From the NCBI RefSeq assembly GCF_026914305.1, contig NZ_CP113866.1, positions 2,670,001 through 2,734,000 of the forward strand: a stretch of 64,000 nt of DNA, written 5' to 3'. Made by a program: the position numbers and the translations under genes. This document shows, piece by piece, positions 42,881 through 52,082 of this stretch. The notes below the pieces were generated by a model. That model worked only from the letters and a program-made list of their open reading frames with translations. It searched no databases and was not told the origin of the DNA. How positions within the stretch are numbered: position 1 is the stretch's first letter; the number at the start of each line of letters is the position of its first letter. The DNA is from Caldicellulosiruptor acetigenus. Its GTDB lineage: Bacteria > Bacillota > Thermoanaerobacteria > Caldicellulosiruptorales > Caldicellulosiruptoraceae.

Positions 42881-44000
42881 AACCGTTTATATCCGCATTC
42901 GCTACATATCCACATTCGCTGCATACATACAATCCCCTGTGTTTCCTATTGTCTTTTTTTACTATCCCGCATCTACTGCACATCTGTGAAGTATAACTTT
43001 CATCTACTTCTACGTACCATATACCATAGAAATGACATTTTGCCTCAAGCTTTCTCTTAAACTTCTCATACGGAATACTCTCAAAGTTTTGATTATTCAC
43101 TTTGCCAAGTTCTATCTCTTGTTTTATGTTCTTCATTTCTCCAACTACTACTGTGCCAATTTGATTATTTAGGCAATGCTTAATTATATGGCTCACGGCC
43201 TGATTCAAAAAGTTATTCAGTATATGCTCTCTTTTGAAAGAAATTTGAGCAAGTTTTTTGCCACATTTGATTCCCTGCTTGCTGTAAATTGATTGCAGTC
43301 TTGCCCTTTCCTTGTTAACCCATCGGTTAACTGACTTTATATACCTGCCCTCTATCAAAAAGGCAGTCCCGATGGTATCAACCACAGCTGCAAAGTTATC
43401 AAGCCCAAGGTCTATAGATAAGTACTTGCTTTTATCTAAATTATAATTCTTCTCTTCCTCTTCATACACATATTCAATCTCAAACCATCTGCCATGAAAC
43501 TTTGGCAATATCCTGACCTCTTTTATCCTCTTGCCTAAAACCATAGCTGGCAGGTCAAAATACAGGTATCTTACTCCAAACTCCCTGTAAAAATTCCTGC
43601 CAAGGCTCAATCTCAATTTATCCCCTTTTACCTTGAACTGGTCTTTGGGAAACATGAGAAGAAACATTCCGTCCTTGGGCAGATACTTCGGTGGAGAAAC
43701 TTTCCAATCGATTTTTCCCTCTTTCTTAGTTGCCAGTAGTTTAAAAAACGACTTAAAAGCTTCGTCTACTGCTTGTACTGTCTGCTGGGCAACCTGTGAT
43801 GGAAGCAGTCTGTAGTTTTCGTTTTCCTTTACAAGATGATATACGCTTTCATATCGCAAATATTGCTGAGTTCTGAAATAGTGTTGCCTAACGTGGTAAA
43901 GAGCGTAGTTGTACAGATTTTTTGAAAGATGGCATAGAATTCTTAGCAACCTGTATGTTTGTTTATCACACCTTATATGATTTTTCTGAGTTTTGTACAT
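42783..44000 (-). CDS. tnpB: TnpB RNA-guided nuclease
   Basis: 405 residues, ATG at 44000. RuvC residues are complete: D197 in SIDLGLDNF, E288 in VVVGEMKN, D370 in NADINGSINI. The zinc finger is C341-x2-C344…C360-x2-C363. TnpB is the RNA-guided DNA endonuclease ancestral to Cas12; it cuts the donor joint left by excision and so preserves the element. No frameshift or missing residue is seen, so it should be active if its RNA is made. Confidence 0.95.
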   Translation of the reverse strand: MYKTQKNHIRCDKQTYRLLRILCHLSKNLYNYALYHVRQHYFRTQQYLRYESVYHLVKENENYRLLPSQVAQQTVQAVDEAFKSFFKLLATKKEGKIDWKVSPPKYLPKDGMFLLMFPKDQFKVKGDKLRLSLGRNFYREFGVRYLYFDLPAMVLGKRIKEVRILPKFHGRWFEIEYVYEEEEKNYNLDKSKYLSIDLGLDNFAAVVDTIGTAFLIEGRYIKSVNRWVNKERARLQSIYSKQGIKCGKKLAQISFKREHILNNFLNQAVSHIIKHCLNNQIGTVVVGEMKNIKQEIELGKVNNQNFESIPYEKFKRKLEAKCHFYGIWYVEVDESYTSQMCSRCGIVKKDNRKHRGLYVCSECGYVANADINGSINILRKVAGESALKQIVSSGCVNHPVRIRVA

Positions 44001-44124
44001 TTGACATCACCTAAGTGGTATTTTAGCATATTTTCAGCAATTCATCTCCCTCTTGTAGAAGATGGAGTCTTCTTGCTGAGTTTATGATAAAAAAATATGC
44101 AATATAATTATATTATAACAAAAA

Positions 44125-44152
44125 AGCACAGACAGTACAGACTGCCTGCGCT
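44125..44152 (-). terminator. Terminator of the 44188 gene
   Basis: AGCGCAGGCAGT pairs imperfectly with ACTGTCTGTGCT (minus strand), with a 4-base loop followed by TTTTTTG. Confidence 0.85.
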
Positions 44153-44187
44153 TTGACTTTGATTTTTGCAAATTCTTTTTTCTCAGA

Positions 44188-44415
44188 TTAGCGTATAAAA
44201 ACCATAAAAAGTGCAGCGACGTACCCAATTAAAATTTGAAACAGAAGTATGATATCTTTACAAAGCTGAAAGATGGTATACCAAAGCCCAGATTTAAAAA
44301 GGCTAAAAAGAATGTCATTGCTCATGCACAGACTAAGATAAAATATACCATTTGCCGCAACGAATATGAAAACCAATAACGCAACTTTTCTGGACACAAA
44401 CATAGCCATTTTCAT
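44188..44415 (-). CDS. Small membrane protein, unknown
   Basis: 75 residues; AAAGGAGG 7 bp before the ATG and a terminator after the stop, so the gene is probably real. Two hydrophobic segments (VALLVFIFVAANGIFYLSL and DIILLFQILIGYVAALFMVF) separated by a short polar loop. No family recognised. It follows the chemoreceptor-like gene on the same strand after 47 bp. Confidence 0.65.
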   Translation of the reverse strand: MKMAMFVSRKVALLVFIFVAANGIFYLSLCMSNDILFSLFKSGLWYTIFQLCKDIILLFQILIGYVAALFMVFIR

Positions 44416-44462
44416 TTTCCAAGCCTCCTTTTCCTGTTTTTATTTATAACATACAAATATCT

Positions 44463-46469
44463 CTAATTATTTTCTGAGCCCATAGAAATTGAAGCAAGCT
44501 TTACAATGCCTTCATGGACATCCGAAAACTGGTCAATCAGCTTGTCAACAGCCTTTTTCTGATTTTGAAAGATGTCTCTTATTGATATAAGCATTTTAAA
44601 GTACTGCGAAACTGTCTGTGTCTGGTTTTTCAGCACGCTATTTATAGTAAAAATCTTTTCCTGCTGGCTGGATACTGTATCCATAACATTTTCAATTCTT
44701 GTCTTTATCTGCTGGTTTGTCATCTCTATTCTTGACAGCGATTCTGATGAGCGTTTTGCAACCTCAGCACCTGCCTCTACAATGCCAAGGGTATTTTCAA
44801 GTTTTCGGCTTGTCTGGTCAAAAGATGAAAGCCCTGTCTCAATGGCATCAAGAACCGACTTTGCAAGAGCGTTTGCCGACTGCGATAGCCTTGAAATCTC
44901 TGATGCTATTACCTCAAAAGTTGGAATATTCTGCTTTGCTGCTTCAATTGATGCGTTGAGAGCAATTATCTTTATCCTCTCTGCAAGGCTGGAGATGCTC
45001 TGTGACATTCTTGCAATACCCTTAAAATCCTTTATTGCTTTTTCCAAATCCATTGCTACCTCGTTGATAGCTGAATTTGCAGTGTACATGTGATTTATCA
45101 GCATCTTTATAGACTCTTGTTCTTTTAATGTTGTGGTGTAGATTGTTGAAACCTCATTTTGTACCATCTTGAAGATGTCAAACATCTTTTGAATCTGGCT
45201 TTCAAGCTCTGAAACCATTTGCGTTGTCTGCTCAAACGCAGTTTTTTGATTTTCTGCTAAAGCTATAATCTCTTTTATCTGCTCGCTTGTTATTCTACTT
45301 GTCTTTGCAGAATCGGAGGCTATTTTGTTGAGTCTGTCGACGTACTGCTGAGTTGTGCTAAGGGTCTGTTCAATGTTGGTTGCATAGGTACGAACGTTTT
45401 TGACCATGCGCGAAAATTCCTGAGTCAAGAGTGAAATCTCGTCATTTTCGCTACCTTCTACCTTTATCTGGATGTCAAAGCTTCCTGATGCAACCTTCTT
45501 TGCACTTTCTGCAAGTTTAATAATAGGCTTTGTTATCCTGTTTGATACAAATAGGCTCACAATTACAACAAGTATGAGTGTTGCAATGAAAAGTAGAATA
45601 GAAAATCTCATGGATGCTCTTATAAAGTTAGAAACCATTCCATTTTTGCTAACTAGTGCTAAAACTCCTGCTACATCCATCCTTTCACTTCTTCTGATGG
45701 GAAGAAGGATATAATGGTAGTCACCTTTTGGTGTGCTTGCTGCAATGTATTCGTACTGGCCAGAAAGTATCTCTTGCAAGTTGTGACTATCTATCAACTT
45801 TTCGCTGTTTGAAGAAGAGATTCTTCTGCTCAAATCTGACGAAAATACTGCAATGTCCATTTTGGTAAGCTGCGTGAGGTTTTCGACAAACTTTTTGTCA
45901 AGCTTGTAGCCAACAATAATTGTGCCTATCACCCTCATGTTGTTTGCAGACATTTTAGTTACTATGTCTGACACAGATTTTACATACACCGTGCCGTCTT
46001 CGCTTTGCACAGAGGTGTATTTTAGCCGTGCAAGCCCGCATCTGACCAAGTAATCGTCTTTCAGGTTATCTCCAAATTTTGAAAGAACATCGCTTCGACC
46101 TATTAAAATGCCCTTGTCGTCTGTCACAACAATTCGGTGTATTCCAAGCTCGCTTGCAAGCGGTGATATTATCTGAATAACCTTGAGGTGGTCTTTTTTG
46201 GCAACAGCTTCCCTGAGCTCCGGATTGGATGAGATTAGTATGCTATAGTCAAGTGAGAGCTTGCAAAGCCTTTCTATCTCCTGCAATGCAACATTTTTAG
46301 CGCTTTCAAGCCTTGTTTTTATTTCTTTTTCTGCATCTTTCTGAATAAGAGAGAGGGAAAATATAAGAAAAATTGCAATGGGTATGAGTGAGATTATAAC
46401 AAACCAGGACATTATTCGTGTCTTTAATGACCCTGATAGTTTTTTAAAAGTTAACTTGAAGAATTTCAT
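44463..46469 (-). CDS. Methyl-accepting chemotaxis-like protein
   Basis: 668 residues. Membrane helix (SWFVIISLIPIAIFLIFSLS), an extracellular dCache-like sensor (about 45-285; HRIVVTDDKGILIGRSDVLS), a second helix (ILLFIATLILVVIVSLFVS), HAMP (NRITKPIIKLAESAKKVASG) and a long coiled coil. The hairpin tip is IKIIALNASIEAAKQNIPTF…EVIASEISRLSQSA, close to but not identical with the usual NLLALNAAIEAARAGE tip. Signalling to CheA/CheW is probable but might be altered. No che genes nearby. Confidence 0.88.
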   Translation of the reverse strand: MKFFKLTFKKLSGSLKTRIMSWFVIISLIPIAIFLIFSLSLIQKDAEKEIKTRLESAKNVALQEIERLCKLSLDYSILISSNPELREAVAKKDHLKVIQIISPLASELGIHRIVVTDDKGILIGRSDVLSKFGDNLKDDYLVRCGLARLKYTSVQSEDGTVYVKSVSDIVTKMSANNMRVIGTIIVGYKLDKKFVENLTQLTKMDIAVFSSDLSRRISSSNSEKLIDSHNLQEILSGQYEYIAASTPKGDYHYILLPIRRSERMDVAGVLALVSKNGMVSNFIRASMRFSILLFIATLILVVIVSLFVSNRITKPIIKLAESAKKVASGSFDIQIKVEGSENDEISLLTQEFSRMVKNVRTYATNIEQTLSTTQQYVDRLNKIASDSAKTSRITSEQIKEIIALAENQKTAFEQTTQMVSELESQIQKMFDIFKMVQNEVSTIYTTTLKEQESIKMLINHMYTANSAINEVAMDLEKAIKDFKGIARMSQSISSLAERIKIIALNASIEAAKQNIPTFEVIASEISRLSQSANALAKSVLDAIETGLSSFDQTSRKLENTLGIVEAGAEVAKRSSESLSRIEMTNQQIKTRIENVMDTVSSQQEKIFTINSVLKNQTQTVSQYFKMLISIRDIFQNQKKAVDKLIDQFSDVHEGIVKLASISMGSENN

Positions 46470-46656
46470 CTTAAGCTCACATCTCCTTTTTCTGGTGTTC
46501 TATCATTATGAATTGTACTGTTTTTTTGTTAAAGTCTTGTTTTGAGTGTGTTAAATGATTGTTAAAACCTTTAATTTTTTTAAGCTGATATTTTTACTCT
46601 TGGATGTGGTATTATTGAATTGTGGCAAAACTCAGCGAGTGGGTGATTTTTTAAAG

Positions 46657-47661
46657 ATGTTTGCAAAGAGATGTTATCTATTGAGATGTTGCGCACTATT
46701 GTTAATATTAATATTTATTGTAAACATCAGTATGCATCTGGCAGGCAACAATGCTGTCATTGCCGCAGGCCAGCAAAAAAGAAATGTGTACATGTTTTGT
46801 TCAAAGTCATACTTTGACAAGATTTATTCAGATGCTGAAATACAAACATTTAAAAGCCCTTTTGATTTTCCATTTTATGTATCAAAAAATCTTTCAGATT
46901 TTTTCATTGCTGGATTTGAAAATGATAGGCTGGTTTTTTACTATACAAATTCAAAGATGTTTGCTGGGTTTAGCAACATAAAGATTGGCTCGACGGTTGA
47001 AAACGTTAAAAAATCGAAGCTTTCTTTTATCGATAAATTTGTCATATTTAAAGGGATTTCAACGTATTCCTATACTGACAACAATTTAGGGGAAAACTTC
47101 GACGTTGCAGTTATAAAAAATTCATACTATCTTTTCATATTTTATGATAGAATTGCCAAGCCAAACGTGGTTTGTGGCATTTTCATGGTGAAAAAGAGTC
47201 TGTGGGATGAGTTTTTGTTAAATGAACACCCCATTTCTTCAAAAAAGGATACTATGCAAAGTCTTCTTTTGTCTTTTGAAAAGATACACCTGCTACACTT
47301 AAATTCAATAAGAGCTTACCTGCAAAAGCCATACTTTGTTTTTTCAGACAATATATCAAAAGTTGCCAGAGCTCATTCCCAGAACATGGCGAAATACAAC
47401 TTCTTTTCTCACACAGATAGTTTCGGCAAAACTCCTCAAGATAGGTTCAAAGCTGCAGGGATTTTATATCTTAAGCTTGGCGAGAACATTGCAATGGGAA
47501 CAAAACTGCTTCCATTTTTTGCAAACCATCTTCTTTTGAACTCAAAAGGGCATCGCCAAAATATTGAAGAAAGTTTTAGTGTGGTTGGAGCTGGATGTGC
47601 TGTTGACCCGAACTATGAGAATGTTTACTACACTCAAAACTTTGCTGTTTTGAGAAATTGA
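46657..47661 (+). CDS. CAP-domain (SCP/PR1-like) secreted protein
   Basis: 334 residues from the ATG at 46657, giving a proper signal peptide (CCALLLILIFIVNISMHLAG). An upstream ATG at 46555 would place 34 extra residues ahead of it, and a TATTAT (about 46606) lies between the two. The middle region is CAP-associated-like. The C-terminal CAP domain has ARAHSQNMAKYNFFSHTDSF, GENIAMG, SKGHRQNIEESF and YYTQNFAVLRN. Extracellular; family roles in Firmicutes are poorly defined. Divergent from the chemoreceptor gene. Confidence 0.88.
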   Translation: MFAKRCYLLRCCALLLILIFIVNISMHLAGNNAVIAAGQQKRNVYMFCSKSYFDKIYSDAEIQTFKSPFDFPFYVSKNLSDFFIAGFENDRLVFYYTNSKMFAGFSNIKIGSTVENVKKSKLSFIDKFVIFKGISTYSYTDNNLGENFDVAVIKNSYYLFIFYDRIAKPNVVCGIFMVKKSLWDEFLLNEHPISSKKDTMQSLLLSFEKIHLLHLNSIRAYLQKPYFVFSDNISKVARAHSQNMAKYNFFSHTDSFGKTPQDRFKAAGILYLKLGENIAMGTKLLPFFANHLLLNSKGHRQNIEESFSVVGAGCAVDPNYENVYYTQNFAVLRN

Positions 47662-47696
47662 GAGGTATGGGTTTGTTTGGCATCATAAAAATAAAG

Positions 47697-47735
47697 TGCC
47701 ACAGATGACTTTCGGAATTTTGTGCATCTGTGGCA
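47697..47735 (-). terminator. Terminator of the fumarase gene
   Basis: An 11-bp perfect stem (TGCCACAGATG with CATCTGTGGCA); the minus-strand continuation CTTTATTTTTAT is T-rich. Confidence 0.75.
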
Positions 47736-47748
47736 GTTTGTGGAAAAC

Positions 47749-48585
47749 TTATATCTCTATCCTCACATGCCTTGCAACATGACAGCATATATTCACTGCA
47801 ACTGGAAGCCCTGCAATGTGAGTGGGAAACTCTTCAATGAAGACATCCAACGCGGTTGTTTTGCCACCAAACCCTTCAGGACCTATTCCAAGAGAGTTTA
47901 TTCTCTCAAGAAGCCTTTCTTCAAGCTCTGCCAAGTACTTTTTGTGATGCCGCTGCCCTACTTTTCTCAAAAGCGCTTTTTTGGACAAAAGTGCTGCAAG
48001 TTCGAATGTCCCGCCAATACCCACTCCCACCAAAATTGGCGGGCACGGGTCAGACCCGGCTTTTTTGACTGTCTCAACAACAAACTTTTCAATCCCTTCA
48101 ACACCATCAGCAGGTGTCAGCATGCAAAGCGCGCTTTTATTTTCACTCCCAAACCCTTTTGGCATAAAATGGATTGTGATTTTATCGCCTTTTACCATAT
48201 CAATGTGAATTATGGCTGGTGTGTTGTCAAGTGTATTTTCCCTTTCAATCGGGCTTTTTACCATTGACTTTCGAAGGTAAAAGTCTGTGTATGCTTTAGA
48301 TACTGCTCTGTTTATGGCATCTTTTAAAGAACCCTCAACAAACACATCTTCACCAATCTCTACAAAAAACACTGCAGCGCCTGTGTCCTGGCAAACAGGT
48401 CGCATTTTTTGCTGTGCAAGGTCAATGTTTTTTATAAGATTTTCCAAGGTGTATTTGGCAATTCCCTCTTCTGAGGTATAAGCTTTGTGCAGGCTATCTT
48501 TAACATCGTCTGGCAAGATGCATACCGCCTGGTTTATGGCTTCATATACCTTTTGTTCGATAATTTCTGCTGGCACAACTCTCAT
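47749..48585 (-). CDS. Class I fumarate hydratase / L(+)-tartrate dehydratase alpha subunit
   Basis: 278 residues; GGAG 10 bp before the ATG. Iron-sulfur ligand cysteines are in [23 protein letters not shown] and [12 protein letters not shown]. The protein ends at the usual alpha-subunit length, so this is the two-subunit form. The beta subunit (about 180 aa) is not next to it on either side, which is unusual for these genes. Catalyses reversible hydration of fumarate to malate with its partner. Confidence 0.93.
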   Translation of the reverse strand: MRVVPAEIIEQKVYEAINQAVCILPDDVKDSLHKAYTSEEGIAKYTLENLIKNIDLAQQKMRPVCQDTGAAVFFVEIGEDVFVEGSLKDAINRAVSKAYTDFYLRKSMVKSPIERENTLDNTPAIIHIDMVKGDKITIHFMPKGFGSENKSALCMLTPADGVEGIEKFVVETVKKAGSDPCPPILVGVGIGGTFELAALLSKKALLRKVGQRHHKKYLAELEERLLERINSLGIGPEGFGGKTTALDVFIEEFPTHIAGLPVAVNICCHVARHVRIEI

Positions 48586-48619
48586 TTCTTTACATTTCTC
48601 CTTTTTTGTTTTTAAAACC

Positions 48620-49249
48620 TTATATCTTCAAATACTGTCTCATGAGCATCACAATTATATTGTTCTCATACAAAAACTCAGCAAACATTGAAGTCTTTAT
48701 GACCTTCTGGGCTGTCTTGAAAATCTCTGCGTTTGGGAAAAAGTAGAGAATTGAAAAAGCTATGTAGATGATTATGAGCGCAACAGCCACACCTGCCAAA
48801 AGCCCTAAAAACCCGTCCACCTGCCCCACAACCGGCACCTTTCTCATAAACCCAATGGACATTTTTAAGCCTGAGATTACAATCTTTGTTGCCACAAATA
48901 TCAGAATCATGGCAATAAAATTGGCAAGGACAACTGCTGCAGCATCTTGCAGGGTTCTGTTGAGGGTCTCTTGCGCTTGTATTATTGCACCTTTAAAAAA
49001 CTGAGGCACTGTTGGTAGAATATCGTCCTTTATCACAACCTTTTGTCTAACAAAGCTGTAGATAGCCTCTTTAAGAGTCGGTGATTGAAGTATAAAGCCG
49101 CTTACAAACTTGTATCCAAACACTGCAACAAACCACGAGATTATGTACGACCCTATATCAAATGCCATCCTGAGCACACCTTTTTTGTACCCAACCCAGC
49201 TGCCTATCAAAATTACCGCAAGTACTATCAAGTCGGCTGCGTTTGGCAT
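48620..49249 (-). CDS. cvpA: CvpA family membrane protein
   Basis: 209 residues from the ATG at 49249 (AAAGGTGG 10 bp upstream), 7 bp after the stop of the preceding gene. The upstream frame start at 49291 lies inside that gene. Four membrane segments; ADLIVLAVILIGSWVGYKKG at the start and MSIGFMRKVPVVGQVDGFLG later are CvpA landmarks. Bacterial CvpA homologues affect envelope functions; the exact role is unclear. Part of the run 51990-48620. Confidence 0.88.
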   Translation of the reverse strand: MPNAADLIVLAVILIGSWVGYKKGVLRMAFDIGSYIISWFVAVFGYKFVSGFILQSPTLKEAIYSFVRQKVVIKDDILPTVPQFFKGAIIQAQETLNRTLQDAAAVVLANFIAMILIFVATKIVISGLKMSIGFMRKVPVVGQVDGFLGLLAGVAVALIIIYIAFSILYFFPNAEIFKTAQKVIKTSMFAEFLYENNIIVMLMRQYLKI

Positions 49250-49256
49250 GTGGGTT

Positions 49257-50294
49257 TTACCACCTTTCTTTATAACATTCAATCCTATCATTAAATATAT
49301 AGTACAACTTGTCCTGGCTTAGAACAGCTTTTACAAACCCGAAAGAAGGAACTTTGAGCTGCTTTAATCTGTTTATGTTCAAAGAGTAAATCTCAACATC
49401 GTTGCCTTTTACTACTACAATCTTGTCGCTTGTAGCTACAGCCCAGTCAAACGGCTTTAGGCTTTTGAACAAAAACCTGTCTGTGTACCTGTTGTAAACA
49501 AAAATATCTTTTGAGGTGACCAAAACCTCTGGATTTCCCACAGCAGGCTGTGGAATGCTGCTGAGACTAAAAGATTTTTTCTTTTTCTGAAGCTGCAGGT
49601 CGTATACACTGAGCGTCTTGCCATCCCACAGAACAATGTAGTTTTGTATCACAAACAATTTCTTTGAATTTGAAAATGTGGCAGGAAGCACTTTTGACAT
49701 ATAAACTCCTCGTTTGTCTATGTACGATACAGCCAAATCCCCTGTTGAGATACTTTTAACTATGGCTACTGCAAAATCACCTGCAATGTCAAAGTCTATC
49801 ACCTTTTCGTTTAGCTTTGCCGAAAAAAGAATGTTTTGCTTGGTGTCATAGCCAATGAGATAATTTTCTTTGCCGCTTGAGAGAAGCACACAAACTTTTC
49901 CGCCTTTTACTTTAACATCTTTTATTTCTACAGGGTACATGATATCTTTTTGTTCAGATGCTGTTATTATGTGAAGATATTTTCCGCCCTGAACATATGC
50001 CACTGCAATCTGCCCATCAGAGTACCCTTTGTGGTTCTGGTACACAATCTTTGTCCACTTTATTGTATCGCCGGTCAAAACGCCAATCTTGCCTCTGAAA
50101 ATCACTACAGCACCGTCTTTCAGCGGCAAGACATACTCATAGAATTTTATGTTTGGATATGTCTTTATGTATTCAAATTTCATGAACATATAAGGGCTCA
50201 AAAACTCTATGCCAAAAAGGTTCAAGCTCAGCAGAATAGACACAATCAGCGCAGCTATAACAATTAACCTATATATAAATTTTAAAACCTTCAT
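49257..50294 (-). CDS. Membrane-anchored beta-propeller-like protein (DUF5711 type)
   Basis: 345 residues from the ATG at 50294 (GGGAAAGCAGG directly upstream; GTG at 50309 is the alternative). One N-terminal helix (LIVIAALIVSILLSLNLFGI), then repeated strands typical of a seven-blade propeller (KVCVLLSSGKENYLIGYD, KIVVVKGNDVEIYSLNI). The layout matches DUF5711, but I assign this from pattern only. Same operon as cvpA and the SpoIIE-like gene. Confidence 0.65.
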   Translation of the reverse strand: MKVLKFIYRLIVIAALIVSILLSLNLFGIEFLSPYMFMKFEYIKTYPNIKFYEYVLPLKDGAVVIFRGKIGVLTGDTIKWTKIVYQNHKGYSDGQIAVAYVQGGKYLHIITASEQKDIMYPVEIKDVKVKGGKVCVLLSSGKENYLIGYDTKQNILFSAKLNEKVIDFDIAGDFAVAIVKSISTGDLAVSYIDKRGVYMSKVLPATFSNSKKLFVIQNYIVLWDGKTLSVYDLQLQKKKKSFSLSSIPQPAVGNPEVLVTSKDIFVYNRYTDRFLFKSLKPFDWAVATSDKIVVVKGNDVEIYSLNINRLKQLKVPSFGFVKAVLSQDKLYYIFNDRIECYKERW

Positions 50295-50312
50295 CCTGCT
50301 TTCCCACACTTT

Positions 50313-51410
50313 TTACATCTTTTCAATCATCAGCACAGCAATGTCGTCGTCTATGTCAGACACAAAATTTCTCACATCTCTTATCAAAAGCTCTGTGTTG
50401 ATGTTCTTAATACTCAGAATTCTTTTTATGAGCCTCTTTTTGCCATACATCTCACCCTGTTTGTTCTTGCTTTCAATAAGACCGTCTGAGTAAAATATCA
50501 GCTTGTCGTTTTTCTCAAGAGTTGTCTCTTTCATCTCAAATCCCTGTTCAAGGTCAATTGATGCAATGGGCTGCCCTCTCATCGAAAACATCTTAACCTT
50601 CTTGTTTGCCTTGACCAAAATGGGCTCTGTCACATGCCCGGCAGAAATCATAGTAACTTTTCCACTTTGTTTTTCCAGGATGCCAAGCACTATGGTGATG
50701 TATATCTCGCTTGGAAAATTCATCTCTATAAAATCCAAAAGAACTCCCTTCATTATCTCCTGGGCACTTGAGTTTATGTAAGTGTGAGCATTTTTGATGA
50801 TGCTTTGTTTGACAAATATTGTTACCATTGAAGCCAAAAGGCCATGCCCTGCCACATCTGCAACATAGAAAACTATCTTGTCGTCTATATTGATAACATC
50901 CAAAAAATCTCCGCCAAGCCTTTCACACGGCTTGTATGTATATGTAATTCTATACCCTTCAATTCTTGGTATGACTGGCAGAAGCGATTGCTGAAGCCTC
51001 TTTGCAAACTCCAAGTCACGCCTTAGGATTTCGTTTTGACGTCTGAGCCTCTCTTCAATCTTTCTCTGCTCTGTAATATCTCTGAATACTTCAACAGTGC
51101 CAATCACTTTTCCATCCTCACTGTGAACTGGTGAGCTTATGACATAGTAAAACCTATCTTTGTGCTGTGCATACTTCATAAACCTTGAATTTTCTCTCAT
51201 CGACCTTATTGCAATACAGTCTTCACACCGCGAGTCTTTGCAGAATAGTTCATAGCATTTTTTGCCTGTCTGGTCGCCAAATTCTTCTTTCATCTTTGTA
51301 TTGCAAAAAACAACAACTCCATCTATATCAATGACCCTGACAAGGTCAAGCATTCCATTTAAGATGCTCTCATAAAAGCTTTTGGAAAACTCTATTTTTT
51401 GAAAATCCAT
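50313..51410 (-). CDS. PAS-PP2C (SpoIIE/RsbU-type) serine phosphatase
   Basis: 365 residues from the ATG at 51410 with GGGGAG 4 bp upstream. The PAS domain at about 10-120 includes a cysteine group (CYELFCKDSRCEDC) that might hold metal or sense redox. A short coiled coil is followed by the SpoIIE phosphatase domain: FAKRLQQSLLPVIPRIEGY, ERLGGDFLDVI, VADVAGHGLLASMV, ISAGHVTEPIL, FYSDGLIESKN, all PP2C metal-site motifs. Such proteins usually dephosphorylate anti-anti-sigma factors; the partner is not in the window. Confidence 0.92.
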   Translation of the reverse strand: MDFQKIEFSKSFYESILNGMLDLVRVIDIDGVVVFCNTKMKEEFGDQTGKKCYELFCKDSRCEDCIAIRSMRENSRFMKYAQHKDRFYYVISSPVHSEDGKVIGTVEVFRDITEQRKIEERLRRQNEILRRDLEFAKRLQQSLLPVIPRIEGYRITYTYKPCERLGGDFLDVINIDDKIVFYVADVAGHGLLASMVTIFVKQSIIKNAHTYINSSAQEIMKGVLLDFIEMNFPSEIYITIVLGILEKQSGKVTMISAGHVTEPILVKANKKVKMFSMRGQPIASIDLEQGFEMKETTLEKNDKLIFYSDGLIESKNKQGEMYGKKRLIKRILSIKNINTELLIRDVRNFVSDIDDDIAVLMIEKM

Positions 51411-51477
51411 TTTTCTCCCCGCCAATGACAAACTCAAGCATCATTGGCAGGTACCCTCCCTTCTTTTGTGATATTCT

Positions 51478-51990
51478 TTACTCTTTTATCTCCTTTGAAA
51501 TGTAGTTTTTTCTTGCAATGTCGATTGCCTGCATCTCTTCGGCAGAAAGTGGGTATTTAGAAAGCCCATTTTCAATGGGTTTTGCATATACACTGCAACC
51601 CTCTCTTGAATATATGCTGTTTATCACAACCCCTGTGTCAAACTCGTCAAGAAGCGCTAAAGCAAAGCTGAGCTTGCTACCAACATTCTCAAAAGCATCG
51701 TACCTGACAATACCAACCTTTTTTATGCACAGCTTTGCATTTTCACTCAGTATCCTGTGACTTTTTGTCAAAGCTTTGAGTACCTCTTCAAAGTATTCAA
51801 CCTTTTCATTTGTCTGTTTTATTATCTGCTCTAAACTTTTGAAATCCTGGTTTGATGTAAGGTCAAGAAATCTTCTTTTAAGATTTTTATTTTTTGCAAG
51901 CTCTATCAAAAGTGCAATGAAAAGTACCATGTTGAGAACAAGAAAGAAGATAATTATCTCAGTTGCATATGTAGTGATAAAACTTTTCAT
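51478..51990 (-). CDS. DUF4446 family protein
   Basis: 170 residues. N-terminal membrane helix (IIIFFLVLNMVLFIALLIEL), a coiled coil, then KVGIVRYDAFENVGSKLSFA and LLDEFDTGVVINSIYSREG, the DUF4446 core. Members are regularly encoded next to parAB near the origin, as here. Function unknown. Confidence 0.9.
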   Translation of the reverse strand: MKSFITTYATEIIIFFLVLNMVLFIALLIELAKNKNLKRRFLDLTSNQDFKSLEQIIKQTNEKVEYFEEVLKALTKSHRILSENAKLCIKKVGIVRYDAFENVGSKLSFALALLDEFDTGVVINSIYSREGCSVYAKPIENGLSKYPLSAEEMQAIDIARKNYISKEIKE

Positions 51991-52033
51991 CGATTTTCCC
52001 CCTTGACATTTTACTGTTTGCAGTTATGCAAAA

Positions 52034-52049
52034 TGTTCCACGTGGAACA
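52034..52049. promoter_or_regulatory. parS centromere-like site 1
   Basis: The 16-bp palindrome TGTTCCACGTGGAACA differs from the classical TGTTTCACGTGAAACA by one symmetric pair. It lies just after parB. A second copy is at 53776-53791. Confidence 0.9.
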
Positions 52050-52082
52050 ATTCAAACACAAATTTTTGGCTTCAAAGAATCA

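Larger units (their letters stand above)
42731..44092 (-). mobile_element. IS200/IS605-type (IS1341-like) element with tnpB only
   Basis: Contains tnpB but no tnpA. The right end, on the tnpB strand, is a run of hairpins after the stop (GGTAGCATAAGGCTACC; ACCACCTCTGTAGGTGGT) ending near 42731 with GGTAGTTCAC. The left end is less certain: a hairpin-rich stretch (CTCCATCTTCTACAAGAGGGAG) at about 44045-44070 and a possible target TTTAT near 44090. Movement would need TnpA supplied from another copy. Confidence 0.65.

Noticed and set aside
45000-46000. Plus-strand frames up to 173 codons opposite the chemoreceptor gene
   Set aside because: They are shadows of a low-complexity helical coding sequence.
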